60,969 nucleotides of DNA from Prevotellaceae bacterium UBA2744 (GCA_002353575.1 DEJQ01000022.1:3317-64285), one strand, 5' to 3'; numbered from the stretch's first letter, positions 34,175 to 43,472 are shown. Translations and numbers: made by a program. Notes: generated from the letters alone by a model not told the origin.

Positions 34175-34417
34175 ATGACAAGAGAAGAAATTATTGCAAA
34201 AGTAAACAGCCTGTTGGCAGAGGAGTTTGAAATTGAGGACAGCAATTTTGCTGGCGATGCAAATATGAAGGATTCGCTGAATCTGGACAGCATAAACCTG
34301 GTTGATCTTATCGCATTGGTACAGTTCAACTTCAAGGTTACTATCCCTGTTGATGATTTGCACAAGCTTCAGACATTTAACGACCTGTACGATTATATCG
34401 AAAGCCATCAGGCATGA
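34175..34417 (+). CDS. Acyl carrier protein
   Basis: An 80-residue acidic four-helix carrier protein. The phosphopantetheine attachment serine is Ser39 in DSLNLDSINLVDLIAL. It is distinct in position from a housekeeping acpP-fabF pair: the ketosynthase comes first and two hotdog genes follow, the first overlapping it by 4 bp (ATGA). It probably serves only this pathway. Confidence 0.9.
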   Translation: MTREEIIAKVNSLLAEEFEIEDSNFAGDANMKDSLNLDSINLVDLIALVQFNFKVTIPVDDLHKLQTFNDLYDYIESHQA

Positions 34418-34836
34418 TCGACTATATCGATATCCGACAACTCATACCACAGCGCCAACCAATCATGATGGTTGACGCATTGGTTGAGGCTGATGAACAA
34501 AGCGCAACCAGTAGGCTGATTATCAGAGATAACAACTTCTTTCTGCAGGAAGATGGTTGTCTCGGGGAGGTCGGACTGATTGAACACATGGCACAGACAG
34601 CTTCGGCTCATGCTGGTTATATGGCTTTTAAGCAAGGAGTGCAGGAAGCACCCATCGGGTATATCGGTGAGGTGAAGGGATTCTGCCTCTATATGTTGCC
34701 AAAGAAGGGCGACGAGCTGACAACCACAGTGCAGATAGTTTTGCAGGCTGGGAATGTAACAGTCGTAAATGCAATGACAAAGGTTGATGACAGCCTCGTA
34801 GCCGAGACTCAGCTTAAGATTTCGTTGAAAGAATGA
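34414..34836 (+). CDS. Hotdog-fold dehydratase-like protein with Glu but no His
   Basis: A 140-residue FabZ/ApeI-type hotdog protein. It begins IPQRQPIMMVDALVEAD, as in dehydratases, and has the catalytic-type acid Glu57 in GLIEHMAQTASAHAG. Where FabZ has its GHFPG histidine, this protein has NFFLQEDGCLG and no histidine. The next gene has the opposite defect, so the two may combine into one active heterodimer, as reported for ApeI with ApeP in aryl-polyene synthesis. It overlaps both neighbours by 4 bp. Confidence 0.8.
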   Translation: MIDYIDIRQLIPQRQPIMMVDALVEADEQSATSRLIIRDNNFFLQEDGCLGEVGLIEHMAQTASAHAGYMAFKQGVQEAPIGYIGEVKGFCLYMLPKKGDELTTTVQIVLQAGNVTVVNAMTKVDDSLVAETQLKISLKE

Positions 34837-35204
34837 TGTTAAAGGATAAGTATTTCAAGGTAAACGACTGCACGAAAGGTGAGGGGCTGAGTGCTGACTA
34901 TAGTATAAGCCTGCTTGAAGATTGTGAGGTTTATGCCGGACATTTTCCAGGCGAACCGATATGTCCCGGGGTTTGTAACATCCAGACGGTAAAAGAGTGT
35001 ATGATGCTGCTGACTGGAGAAAAGTCGCTCAGTATCAGAAAGGTCAAACGCTGTAGGTTCAAGGCTCTGATGAGTCCGCAGACTGTAAGGCAACTGAATG
35101 TTCACATTGATGCCGCAAAACATGACGACGGATATACGGTTGTAGCTCGTATCTACAACGCAGAAACAGATTTTATGGAGTTTAATGGAGAAATGAGCTC
35201 ATGA
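34833..35204 (+). CDS. Hotdog-fold dehydratase-like protein with His but no Glu
   Basis: A 123-residue hotdog protein with the FabZ active-site loop AGHFPGEPICPGV (His37). The following helix reads NIQTVKECM, with Gln51 where FabZ has its catalytic glutamate. The protein is therefore unlikely to be a full homodimeric dehydratase. In FabZ dimers the His and Glu of each active site come from different chains, so pairing with the product of the previous gene would restore a site. Translation is probably coupled, since both ends overlap by 4 bp. Confidence 0.8.
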   Translation: MMLKDKYFKVNDCTKGEGLSADYSISLLEDCEVYAGHFPGEPICPGVCNIQTVKECMMLLTGEKSLSIRKVKRCRFKALMSPQTVRQLNVHIDAAKHDDGYTVVARIYNAETDFMEFNGEMSS

Positions 35205-37660
35205 CTAATTTCTTTGTAAATTTATACAATTATTTTAAGGACCATAGGGTAGCATTCTGGCTATCTATGGTTCTCTTGTTTGCTATAACAGGTTATTTTG
35301 CAACTAAATTGCATCTAGAAGAGGATCTGAATAAGCTGATGCCATCGTCGAAGAATGAGGATGGCACTACAAAGCTGGCTTTTGCCGACCTGAAGATAAA
35401 AGATAAGGTGTTCCTGTTGTTTGAAGGCGGTGACGTGGAGAATCTGATTGCCACATGTGATGAATTTGTAGATTCTCTACAGGAATACGATGTTGAAAGC
35501 AAGACCATCAATGATGTATTTTACCGTCTGGACGAGGATCTGATTCCAGACGCTGTCGATTATCTGGCTGAACATTTTCCGGCATATATCGATACGACAG
35601 TCTATGCTCGGTTTGACTCCCTTCTGACTCGAGAACATTTCGAAAATCAGATGCAACAGAACCGTGAGGATCTTATGGGTGAATTCGGCAGTATGTTTCC
35701 TGAACTCATTCAGATGGATCCGATGGGAATGCGTAATGTGTTGATGGAACAACTGGCGCCAATGATGAACGGAGGCAGCTACAAGACTATTGACGGGCAT
35801 TTCTTTGTGCCCGATTCGACGGTCTGCATAGCCTTCATCACTCCACGATTCTCATCAACCAATACTGGTCAGGGGTCTGCTATGTTCAAAATGATAAACA
35901 GTCTGATAGAGCGCTTTGCCAAGAGCCACCCTGATGTACGCATCAGTTATCATGGCACTCCGGCCAACGGATTCTACAATTCTTCGCAGATAAAAAACGA
36001 CCTGACAACGACCATTGCCGGGGCTGTGGTGCTGGTACTTGTGTTCCTTTTCTTCTGTTTCCGCAGATGGGACACCATACCGCTGTTGCTGCTGCCTGTT
36101 GTGTTCGGCACACTGTTTGGCATGGCTATGATGTACTGGATAAAGGGTGAGTTCTCACTCCTTGCCTTGGGCATCGGAGGAGTGGTGCTGGGTGTTGCCA
36201 TGAGTTATGTGTTACATGTATTGACCCACCATCAGTATGTGACCAATGCTCAGCAGATGTTGCGCGAACAGGTGAAGCCACTGCTTTTAGGGTGTATTAC
36301 TACCATTGGCTCGTTTGTGGGACTGCTATTTGTAAACACTGATTTGCTTCGCGATTTCGGACTTTTCGCGGGATTTGCAATTTTAGGAACAACCTTGTTC
36401 TCATTGACCTATCTGCCGCATATGTTGTCGGATAAGGTGAATAAGAATGGCCTGAAATGGGTTGATAGAATTAATGCATATCCCTTCGACAGAAATCGTT
36501 CGCTTATCGCCGGACTGTCTGTAATCATAGTAGTTTGCGTGGTTGCATTTTTTATCGGAGGAACCCATTTTGATGCCGATATGCACAATCTGGGGTATGA
36601 GGCTGAGATTACCTCGCATTCAGAACAACTGCTGAGTGAGAAGACATATACAGGCGATAAGACTCAGTATTTTGCCAGCCGCGGTAACTCAATGGAGGAG
36701 GCCCTGGATAATTTCAAACTGCTTGAAGAGAAACTGGATTCGCTAAAGCGCATCGGACTTGTGAAGAGCTATACAAATACAGACCAACTGTTAGTGTCTC
36801 AGCATGTTCAAAAGAAACGCATCGAGGCATGGCGTAGATACTGGACTCCCGAACGATTGGCTACTGTACGACGACTGATCGGTGAAACTGCTTCCAAGGC
36901 TGATTTGCGTCCGGAAGCGTTCGAATTATTCTTCGAGACAGTGAATGCTGAATATGAACCTGATGCAATCTATGAAGCAGAACTGATTCCTGCAGGTTAT
37001 CTCTCTACGATGACCGAACGCTCGTATGGCGGCGATTACCTCGTATTTACGTCTGTTCGATGTGAGAATGATTCTGTACGTAGTAGCAATAGTGACTATA
37101 TTCGTATATGCGATGCAGTGAGCAGTGACCCAAACCTGCTGGTGCTCGACACATATTATTATACTACCGATACTCTTATACAGATGAGCAACGATTTTGA
37201 TATGCTGCAATGGGTTTCGATGGCTTTCGTATTCATCGTGCTGCTTATCTCGTTCCAATTCAATATGCGCAATACCATGTTAGGCTTCGCCCCAATCCTG
37301 CTCAGCTGGCTTATCGTGCTTGGCGTTATGAATATTTTCAGTGTGCAGTTTAATCTTATAAGTATTATTATTTCCACATTCATATTCGGTATCGGAGTTG
37401 ATTACAGCATTTTCGTGATGAATGGACTGCTTGTTGACGAGAATCGGTTGGGTTCTGAGTCATCAATCCTCAGTTACCATAAGACGGCAGTCCTGCTCTC
37501 GGCTATCATACTCGTAGTAACTGTAAGCAGTATGCTTTTAGCAAAGCATCCGGCTATACGCAGTGTCGGTTTTTCAACTCTTGTCGGACTACTCTCGGCT
37601 GTAGTTCTCGCTTATGTGATGCAACCTGCTGTGTGGAGAAAGATGAATCGTAAATCCTGA
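35201..37660 (+). CDS. MMPL/RND-superfamily lipid transporter
   Basis: An 819-residue inner-membrane protein with the duplicated RND plan: one N-terminal helix (FWLSMVLLFAITGYFATKL), a periplasmic domain, helices around residues 265-410 (TIAGAVVLVLVFLFFCFRR, ALGIGGVVLGVAMSYVLHVL), a second periplasmic domain and a last helix bundle (MAFVFIVLLISFQFN ... IIISTFIFGIGVDYSIFVMNGLL). Related exporters in flexirubin, aryl-polyene and mycobacterial loci move lipids. Here it likely exports or inserts the product made by the preceding genes. Confidence 0.85.
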   Translation: MTNFFVNLYNYFKDHRVAFWLSMVLLFAITGYFATKLHLEEDLNKLMPSSKNEDGTTKLAFADLKIKDKVFLLFEGGDVENLIATCDEFVDSLQEYDVESKTINDVFYRLDEDLIPDAVDYLAEHFPAYIDTTVYARFDSLLTREHFENQMQQNREDLMGEFGSMFPELIQMDPMGMRNVLMEQLAPMMNGGSYKTIDGHFFVPDSTVCIAFITPRFSSTNTGQGSAMFKMINSLIERFAKSHPDVRISYHGTPANGFYNSSQIKNDLTTTIAGAVVLVLVFLFFCFRRWDTIPLLLLPVVFGTLFGMAMMYWIKGEFSLLALGIGGVVLGVAMSYVLHVLTHHQYVTNAQQMLREQVKPLLLGCITTIGSFVGLLFVNTDLLRDFGLFAGFAILGTTLFSLTYLPHMLSDKVNKNGLKWVDRINAYPFDRNRSLIAGLSVIIVVCVVAFFIGGTHFDADMHNLGYEAEITSHSEQLLSEKTYTGDKTQYFASRGNSMEEALDNFKLLEEKLDSLKRIGLVKSYTNTDQLLVSQHVQKKRIEAWRRYWTPERLATVRRLIGETASKADLRPEAFELFFETVNAEYEPDAIYEAELIPAGYLSTMTERSYGGDYLVFTSVRCENDSVRSSNSDYIRICDAVSSDPNLLVLDTYYYTTDTLIQMSNDFDMLQWVSMAFVFIVLLISFQFNMRNTMLGFAPILLSWLIVLGVMNIFSVQFNLISIIISTFIFGIGVDYSIFVMNGLLVDENRLGSESSILSYHKTAVLLSAIILVVTVSSMLLAKHPAIRSVGFSTLVGLLSAVVLAYVMQPAVWRKMNRKS

Positions 37661-37670
37661 ATCGTAAATC
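37645..37670 (+). repeat. 14-bp direct repeat spanning the MMPL stop codon
   Basis: TGAATCGTAAATC occurs twice back to back (period 14), and the core ATCGTAA appears once more before the oxidoreductase gene. The MMPL stop codon lies inside it, so a recent duplication may have altered or extended the last residues. Confidence 0.55.
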
Positions 37671-37694
37671 AATCGTAATTTGTAAATTGTTAAT

Positions 37695-39146
37695 ATGTTT
37701 GATGTAGTGATTATAGGCAGTGGTCTTGGCGGTCTGATATGTGGGGCGTTGCTTGCCAAAGAGGGCAAGCATGTGCTGGTATTGGAACGCCACGTGCAGC
37801 CAGGAGGTTGTATGCAGGACTATAAACGCAAAGGACTGTCATACGACACTGGCCTTCACTATATTGGCGGCCTTGGCGAGGGACAGCGATTGCGCAGGGT
37901 GTTCGATTATCTAGGCCTCATGCAGTTGCCTTGGGTAAGAATGGATGCTGAAGGATTCGATCGGGTGACTATCGGACAAGAGACTTTCCGATTCGCAGAG
38001 GGATATGACCAATTTGTCGATACATTAGCAGAAAGATTTCCGGAAGAACGACAAGCGCTGTTGCAGTATGTGACGATGCTAAAGCAGGTAGAAGAAGTAT
38101 CTGTCGATTCTCAGGATATGTTCCGACTGTTCGGACAGAATGCCTTCGATTACCTGAACGAAACTTTTCACGATTCTTTGCTGCTTAATGTACTTTCGGG
38201 TGCTTCATGGAAGATGGAGCTGCGGCGCGAATCACTACCATTGTTCACCTTCGCTCATGGAAACAGCAGTTTCATAGGTAGTAGTTGGAGATTGCGTGGA
38301 AGTGGTAAACTGCTGGTTGAAACTCTTGCGGATAGTATTCGTAATGCCGGAGGAGAAATAGTTTGTCAGGCTGAGGTTGAAGAATTGGTGGAGAAGAACG
38401 GACTGCTGACGGCTGCAAGATGCAAGAATGGAGAAACATACGAAGGCAGTGTGTTTATCAGCGATATTCACCCAGTGCAGACTTTCTCTATGGTAAAGGA
38501 GAGTAGTATGCTGAAGAATCTGTTTCGCCGTCGCATTAACAGTGTAGAAAATACTGTTGGAATGTTTACTGTTTCATTGATGTTAAAACCTGGTGTACTG
38601 CGTTATTTCAACCATAATAAGTATATATATCTGAAACCCAATGTGTGGACAGTGGCTGAGGAGACAGAACATGTTGGAGGTGTGATGGTAAGTGCAAGGG
38701 TGCCGGAGGATGGTTCGGATTTCGTCAGGCAGATAGATTTGCTCACGCCTATGCAGTGGAGTTTGTGTAAACAGTGGGAAAATACACACATTGGTCATCG
38801 CGGTGAGGATTATGAAAAACTGAAGGCTCGAATGGCTGAAGAGTGTATCTGTCTGGCCGAAAAGGAAATTCCAGGACTGAGGCAGATGATTGAAAACTCG
38901 TACTCCAGTACTCCACTAACATGGCACGACTATACAATGACCCCTGACGGCTCGGCATATGGCGTGCGCAAGGATAGTCGCAATCTTATGATGACGATGA
39001 TTTCCCCAAAAACTCCTATACCAAATCTGTTGCTCACAGGACAGAATCTGATGCTGCATGGAGTAGAGGGAGTGACAATGACTGCACTAAAGACCTGTGG
39101 AGAGTTGTTGGGTGTTAAGACTGAGAATTTAATTGATAAGAATTAA
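37695..39146 (+). CDS. FAD-dependent oxidoreductase, phytoene desaturase (CrtI)-like
   Basis: A 483-residue flavoprotein. The dinucleotide fold is at the N-terminus (FDVVIIGSGLGGLICGALLAKEGKHVLVLERHVQPGG), followed by YDTGLHYIGGLG. The C-terminus has LLLTGQNLMLHGVEGVTMTALKTCGELLG, the usual second FAD-binding element. Relatives saturate or desaturate carotenoids, retinol or fatty chains, and similar enzymes occur in flexirubin-type clusters. In this operon it probably changes double bonds of the acyl product. The 34-bp gap to the transporter still suggests one transcript. Confidence 0.85.
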   Translation: MFDVVIIGSGLGGLICGALLAKEGKHVLVLERHVQPGGCMQDYKRKGLSYDTGLHYIGGLGEGQRLRRVFDYLGLMQLPWVRMDAEGFDRVTIGQETFRFAEGYDQFVDTLAERFPEERQALLQYVTMLKQVEEVSVDSQDMFRLFGQNAFDYLNETFHDSLLLNVLSGASWKMELRRESLPLFTFAHGNSSFIGSSWRLRGSGKLLVETLADSIRNAGGEIVCQAEVEELVEKNGLLTAARCKNGETYEGSVFISDIHPVQTFSMVKESSMLKNLFRRRINSVENTVGMFTVSLMLKPGVLRYFNHNKYIYLKPNVWTVAEETEHVGGVMVSARVPEDGSDFVRQIDLLTPMQWSLCKQWENTHIGHRGEDYEKLKARMAEECICLAEKEIPGLRQMIENSYSSTPLTWHDYTMTPDGSAYGVRKDSRNLMMTMISPKTPIPNLLLTGQNLMLHGVEGVTMTALKTCGELLGVKTENLIDKN

Positions 39147-39179
39147 TAGTGAATAATAATATATAAAATTGGAAAGACT

Positions 39180-39677
39180 ATGAAAAAATTGTTTTTTGTA
39201 ATATTACTTACTGTTTCACAGTTGTCATATTGTGTGGCACAGACTGTTACTCGAACTCGTCATCAGGCAGCGCTCGCAACCGATCAAGTAAGTACTGGTA
39301 CTGTAACAATCCGTACACCTGAGTATATCTGTATTTCCACAGATGATGATAAAGATCAGCTCATTATGGATGGTACTAAATTTACAATGAGCATGGGTGG
39401 CAAGAAACACGTGACAGACAGTAAGAAGAATAAGCAGTTTGGTGCTTTTCACGATGTACTTGTGGCTGTGATAAATGGTAAGGATGTTCCTGCAAACGAT
39501 GAACTCACAGTAAATGTGCAGAATGGCCAGAAGACCATTACCATTACACCTGCGAAGAAAAAACGACAGATGTTTACTTCGTTCGTACTGGTTGTTGATG
39601 CTAAGACATCTGCTATCCGTCAGCTTCGTATGAACGAACGCGCCGGCAACTACATAAACTACGACATTAAGTGGTAA
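39180..39677 (+). CDS. LolA-like periplasmic carrier protein
   Basis: A 165-residue exported protein with signal peptide (MKKLFFVILLTVSQLSYCVAQ). The mature part has a LolA-like pattern: GTVTIRTPEYICISTDDDKDQLIMDGTKFTMSMGG and the closing LVVDAKTSAIRQLRMNERAGNYINYDIKW. LolA folds carry lipid tails across the periplasm, and LolA-like genes are regular members of aryl-polyene and flexirubin clusters. It lies 33 bp after the oxidoreductase and closes the operon before a terminator. Confidence 0.72.
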   Translation: MKKLFFVILLTVSQLSYCVAQTVTRTRHQAALATDQVSTGTVTIRTPEYICISTDDDKDQLIMDGTKFTMSMGGKKHVTDSKKNKQFGAFHDVLVAVINGKDVPANDELTVNVQNGQKTITITPAKKKRQMFTSFVLVVDAKTSAIRQLRMNERAGNYINYDIKW

Positions 39678-39702
39678 ATACCGGTAAGGAAAAGAAGATA
39701 AT

Positions 39703-39740
39703 AAAAGCGTGGCGTACAAATTGTGCAGCCACGCTTTTTT
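39703..39740 (+). terminator. Terminator of the lipid-type operon
   Basis: AAAAGCGTGGC pairs with GCCACGCTTTT around a 14-base loop and is followed by T residues. As the stem is flanked by A and T runs it could also stop the convergent yccF transcript. Confidence 0.8.
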
Positions 39741-39761
39741 AGGTTTGTCTATAATTTTATA

Positions 39762-40139
39762 TTAGAGCCTAAGCGTTACGTCTTTGCCGAACGGTGCAAG
39801 CGAAAGACCTGCCATCTTGAAGTGCTGTTTGCCGAATGGAATGCCAATGATAGTGATGTATAGCAAAGCTCCGAAACAAAGGTGCATGATGCATGCCCAC
39901 AAACCACCGAAGATAATCCAGATGATATTAAGTGGAATGGCAATGCAACCTGGAGGCATGTCTGTCTGTCTCACTTCGGCTCCGAATGGCCATAGGCAGA
40001 GAAATCCTATTTTAAAGGTCTGCAAGGCTACTGGTATCCCGATGATAGTGCAGCATATTGCCAGGCTGGCAGAAAAATAACCTATGGCAGCCTCAAAACC
40101 ACCACATACCCACCAAATGATGTTCCCTATAAATTTCAT
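39762..40139 (-). CDS. YccF-domain inner-membrane protein
   Basis: A 125-residue membrane protein with two copies of the YccF repeat: FSASLAICCTIIGIPVALQTFKIGFLCLWPFG and FGALLYITIIGIPFGKQHFKMAGLSLAPFG. Family function is not known. It has its own minus-strand promoter and converges on the lipid-type operon. Confidence 0.88.
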   Translation of the reverse strand: MKFIGNIIWWVCGGFEAAIGYFSASLAICCTIIGIPVALQTFKIGFLCLWPFGAEVRQTDMPPGCIAIPLNIIWIIFGGLWACIMHLCFGALLYITIIGIPFGKQHFKMAGLSLAPFGKDVTLRL

Positions 40140-40162
40140 AGTGTCAGATGTTTAATATGTGG

Positions 40163-40194
40163 CAAAGGTAATAATTGTGTGTGAAATTGCCAAA
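40163..40194 (-). promoter_or_regulatory. Promoter of yccF
   Basis: Minus-strand TTTG (40191-40194), 20-bp spacer and TACCTTTG (40163-40170), close to consensus. Confidence 0.65.
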
Positions 40195-40345
40195 TGGTCT
40201 CATCTTGAATAGAAATAAAACTGACTCTATAAGATAGTACATTTTATATTGTTTTTCAGAAAAAAGAGGATGACTTACTGCTATTGTTAATTATTTTTTA
40301 TATTTTTGCCACAAATTTTCTAATTACTAACCCAACTAATTAAAA

Positions 40346-40969
40346 ATGGTAAATATGAAAAAAACCATAGCTGCAGGTGTACTTGCTACAGCAAGTATGA
40401 TGCCGGCTACAGCTGAGAGTATCTATGATTTCACAGTGAAAGACCGAAAGGGTAATGATGTCACCCTTGCTGACTACAAAGGCAAAGTATTACTTGTCGT
40501 AAATACAGCTACTCGCTGCGGATTTACACCTCAGTACGACGAACTCGAGGCTATATATGAGAAATATAAAGATTTGGGGTTCGATATACTTGACTTCCCC
40601 TGTAATCAGTTCGGGGAACAAGCTCCTGGCTCGAATGAGGAAATTCATGATTTCTGTACCATGAATTTTAACATTAAGTTTCCACAGTTCGGGAAAATAG
40701 AGGTGAACGGCGAAAACGAATCTCCCCTCTACACCTATCTCAAGGCTCAGAAGGGATTTGAAGGATTCGATATGGAAGACAAACTCGGTCCGTTGCTCGA
40801 CCAGATGCTTAGCAAGGCTGACCCTGACTATGCTAAGAAGCCAAGTATTAAGTGGAACTTCACAAAGTTTCTCATTGATTGCAACGGAAAGGTTGTGAAG
40901 CGTTACGAACCAACTCATAAGATGAATCTTGTGGATGCTGATATCAAAGGACTTTTGGAAAAGAAGTAA
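40346..40969 (+). CDS. Glutathione peroxidase-family thiol peroxidase, exported
   Basis: A 207-residue peroxidase of the GPx family with a signal peptide (MVNMKKTIAAGVLATASMMPATA). The peroxidatic site is cysteine, not selenocysteine: NTATRCGFTPQYDEL. The supporting Gln (FPCNQFGEQAPG) and Trp (IKWNFTKFLID) are present. Bacteria of this order lack glutathione, so reduction by thioredoxin-like proteins is likely. Both ATGs (40346, 40355) fit; TATTTTTG at 40301-40308 is the likely -7 box. Confidence 0.88.
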   Translation: MVNMKKTIAAGVLATASMMPATAESIYDFTVKDRKGNDVTLADYKGKVLLVVNTATRCGFTPQYDELEAIYEKYKDLGFDILDFPCNQFGEQAPGSNEEIHDFCTMNFNIKFPQFGKIEVNGENESPLYTYLKAQKGFEGFDMEDKLGPLLDQMLSKADPDYAKKPSIKWNFTKFLIDCNGKVVKRYEPTHKMNLVDADIKGLLEKK

Positions 40970-41016
40970 GGCATTTGTGCGGATTTTTAGGTTGCAGTCA
41001 GATATACACGCTACAA

Positions 41017-42489
41017 TTACTCTATACTGTCAGATTCTACATCAGAGACTGGCAGTTTTTTTATTTTCCAACCGATTGCAGCAACGAGCATACTCATAAG
41101 CGGACTGAGAAGATTGAAGAAACAGTAGGGCAGATATACTAAAGTGGGCACTCCAAGTACAGTTGATTGTGTCATACCACACGTACTCCATGGAATCAGT
41201 ACTGACGTTACGGTTGCTGCATCTTCCGTTGTACGACTAAGCAAACGTGATTCGAAACCTTTCTGCTTATATGAGTCTCTGAATATGTTAGCTGACAATA
41301 CAATGGAAATGAACTGGTCGCCTGTAGAAATATTTAGGAAAATACAAGTGCCCACGGTTGATGATACAAGACTGAAACAACTGTTTGTCATACGTGTGAT
41401 AAGTTTAGTGATGCTTATTATCATACGACTTGCAACCATTGCCGATCCGTAAAACATTGCACTTATGATGAGCCATATAGTGTTCAACATTCCAGCCATT
41501 CCGCCAGTGGAAACTAATTCGTTCAAGCTGGCAATTCCTGTTTCGACAGCTGTTGGACCATAATATGTGATTAATAATCCACGAAATATAGAATATAATG
41601 AATTGCTGCCTGCGTCGCCAGCTACTTCACAAAGAATATGAGGCTGAAATATTATAGCTGTAATTCCAGCTATAACAGACGAAAGGAAAAGGGTGATTGT
41701 TGACGAAATACGACGTGCAATTAGTACACCTGTAAATACGGGGACAATTAGTGTCCATAGGGAAATATTAAAGGTGTTAGACAATCCTTCTGTGTACTGT
41801 GCTACTTGAAGCGATACATCAGACGTGCTACTCAGACCCGATACAAAGAATATTATCAGAGTAATGGTAAAAGTAGGCACAGTAGTGTACATCATATAGC
41901 GGATGTGTTCGAAGAGGTCTGTCCTCGTAACTGATGATGCCAAAATTGTCGTGTCACTCAGCGGTGACATCTTATCTCCAAAGTACGCTCCTGAAATAAT
42001 TGCACCTGCAGTCCAGGCTTGATCTATTCCTAAGGCATTACCTATTCCTAACAATGCAACTCCAATTGTTGCAATCGTTGTCCATGAACTGCCGGAAAGC
42101 AAAGATACTATAGCACAAATAGTACATGCACTGACTAGAAAGAAACGTGGTGAGATTATCTGAACTCCATAATAGATGATTGTGGGAACTACTCCGCTTA
42201 TCATCCACGAACCAGCTACCATTCCAACTGCCAATAATATATATAATGTGACGGAAATGCTACCTAGAGTGAATGAAAGTTGTTCTTCAAATGCTGTCCA
42301 AGATCTGCGATACACAATCATTGAAATTGCAATGCAGACAGCAGAACTGAACAATAATGCAATCTGACTGCCGCCTTCAAGTGAATCACTGCCAAACATT
42401 ACAATGCTGCAGATGAGCAGACATATCAAAACTATAACTGGAATGAATGCTATTAATGGATGGGGCAGTTGAGTATTATTTTCTTTCAT
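41017..42489 (-). CDS. NhaC-family Na+/H+ antiporter
   Basis: A 490-residue polytopic membrane protein with about 11-12 hydrophobic helices. The family signature is seen in GSSWTTIATIGVALLGIGNALGI, AGAIISGAYFGDKMSPLSDTTILASSV and PLIPWSTCG-like VLIPWSTCGMTQSTVLGV. Such proteins exchange sodium (or malate/lactate in NhaC variants) for protons at the inner membrane. A likely -7 box lies far upstream at 42727-42734, leaving a leader of over 200 bases. Confidence 0.88.
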   Translation of the reverse strand: MKENNTQLPHPLIAFIPVIVLICLLICSIVMFGSDSLEGGSQIALLFSSAVCIAISMIVYRRSWTAFEEQLSFTLGSISVTLYILLAVGMVAGSWMISGVVPTIIYYGVQIISPRFFLVSACTICAIVSLLSGSSWTTIATIGVALLGIGNALGIDQAWTAGAIISGAYFGDKMSPLSDTTILASSVTRTDLFEHIRYMMYTTVPTFTITLIIFFVSGLSSTSDVSLQVAQYTEGLSNTFNISLWTLIVPVFTGVLIARRISSTITLFLSSVIAGITAIIFQPHILCEVAGDAGSNSLYSIFRGLLITYYGPTAVETGIASLNELVSTGGMAGMLNTIWLIISAMFYGSAMVASRMIISITKLITRMTNSCFSLVSSTVGTCIFLNISTGDQFISIVLSANIFRDSYKQKGFESRLLSRTTEDAATVTSVLIPWSTCGMTQSTVLGVPTLVYLPYCFFNLLSPLMSMLVAAIGWKIKKLPVSDVESDSIE

Positions 42490-42932
42490 GAGTCTTAAAA
42501 TATATTTTAGTAAGATATATATTCTATTTTATTGAATACGTTAAGTGAAAAATTAGAGCAGTTTTAATCTATAGTTCAACCCCTATCCCAAAAGATAAAC
42601 TCTATTCCATTAAGTATCATTATGAAATCATTATAACAGTTTGGTAAATAATAAGTTTCTGTAAGGGATTTTTGTGTGACTTTTTTGCTCTAAAAAAATA
42701 TAGAGTCAATAAACTCGCTTTTTTTGCAAAGTTATACATTTTTTTGTTTAAATATATATATGATACAAAAAAGAACCCTTTCTCACGAAAGAGTTCTCCG
42801 TAAAATAAGATTTTAAAGATAGTATTATAAAAAAGGTTAGATCTTAGATTGCTTTTTGAATTTGTTTAATATTTTATTAAGTATAAACAATTGTTTTTGT
42901 TAAATAGTCATCTACTGTTAAATTTTGAAGTT
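42490..42932. other. AT-rich gap between nhaC and the HTH gene
   Basis: No gene is supported. It holds a possible minus-strand -7 box TAACTTTG (42727-42734) for nhaC and the terminator hairpin of the HTH gene. The ~230-base nhaC leader shows no riboswitch that I can recognise. Confidence 0.6.
42763..42797 (-). terminator. Terminator of HTH regulator gene
   Basis: GAACCCTTTC and GAAAGAGTTC form a 10-bp stem with one mismatch and a TCAC loop. On the minus strand a run of six T residues follows. It lies about 140 bp after the stop codon. Confidence 0.65.
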
Positions 42933-43472
42933 TTATTTCTTTGTATAGAAACATTCGTAAGTTCCATCGTCAAAGAATATTCTTACTTCAGTGACTTGTC
43001 TGGCAGGTTTTTGTAATTGCGCTACCGTCTTAGTCATCACTTCTTCGACATCCTTTATTGTTAAGCTAGGCATTGGTACGACATTCTGGTTCTTGCCAAT
43101 TGAATTAGGTTGTTGCGTAATGGATTGTTGTTGACTGCTTGTTTTAGCTTTGGGAACATATCCTAATCCATTTTTCATCGGTCCCAGAATGTCATCAATG
43201 TCATCATCAACACCTATTTCATCTTGATTACCTGATGTCGAACTATTCGTACCAGCTAAGTACATGTCACCCTGACCAAGTAATACCCACATAGGATTCA
43301 AGTCGGGAAATGCTTCTACGATATTCCTAAGTATAGTTAGAGTAGGTTTTGTACGTTCACTTAGGATATGAGAAAGAGTGGACGGCGACAATAGAGTCTT
43401 GTTAGAAAACTCTATGTTGGTGAGCTTTTTGCTCTGAATAATCTGCTCAATCCTTTCCTTGTCCGATTGCAT
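42933..43472 (-). CDS. Helix-turn-helix (XRE-like) regulator
   Basis: A 179-residue protein. The N-terminal ~70 residues form an XRE/Cro-type domain: RIEQIIQSKKLTNIEFSNKTLLSPSTLSHILSERTKPTLTILRNIVEAFPDLNPMWVLLGQGDMY, read in pieces across 7-71. A low-complexity Gln/Ser/Asn linker (about 75-145) and a short C-terminal domain ending RIFFDDGTYECFYTKK follow. It could be a phage-type repressor relic, but no phage genes are near. Target unknown. A minus-strand TACATTTG at 43659-43666 may be its promoter. Confidence 0.8.
   Translation of the reverse strand: MQSDKERIEQIIQSKKLTNIEFSNKTLLSPSTLSHILSERTKPTLTILRNIVEAFPDLNPMWVLLGQGDMYLAGTNSSTSGNQDEIGVDDDIDDILGPMKNGLGYVPKAKTSSQQQSITQQPNSIGKNQNVVPMPSLTIKDVEEVMTKTVAQLQKPARQVTEVRIFFDDGTYECFYTKK

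Noticed and set aside
42490..42726. Ion-sensing riboswitch before nhaC
   Set aside because: The long leader is AT-rich and I could not match it to a known riboswitch core.
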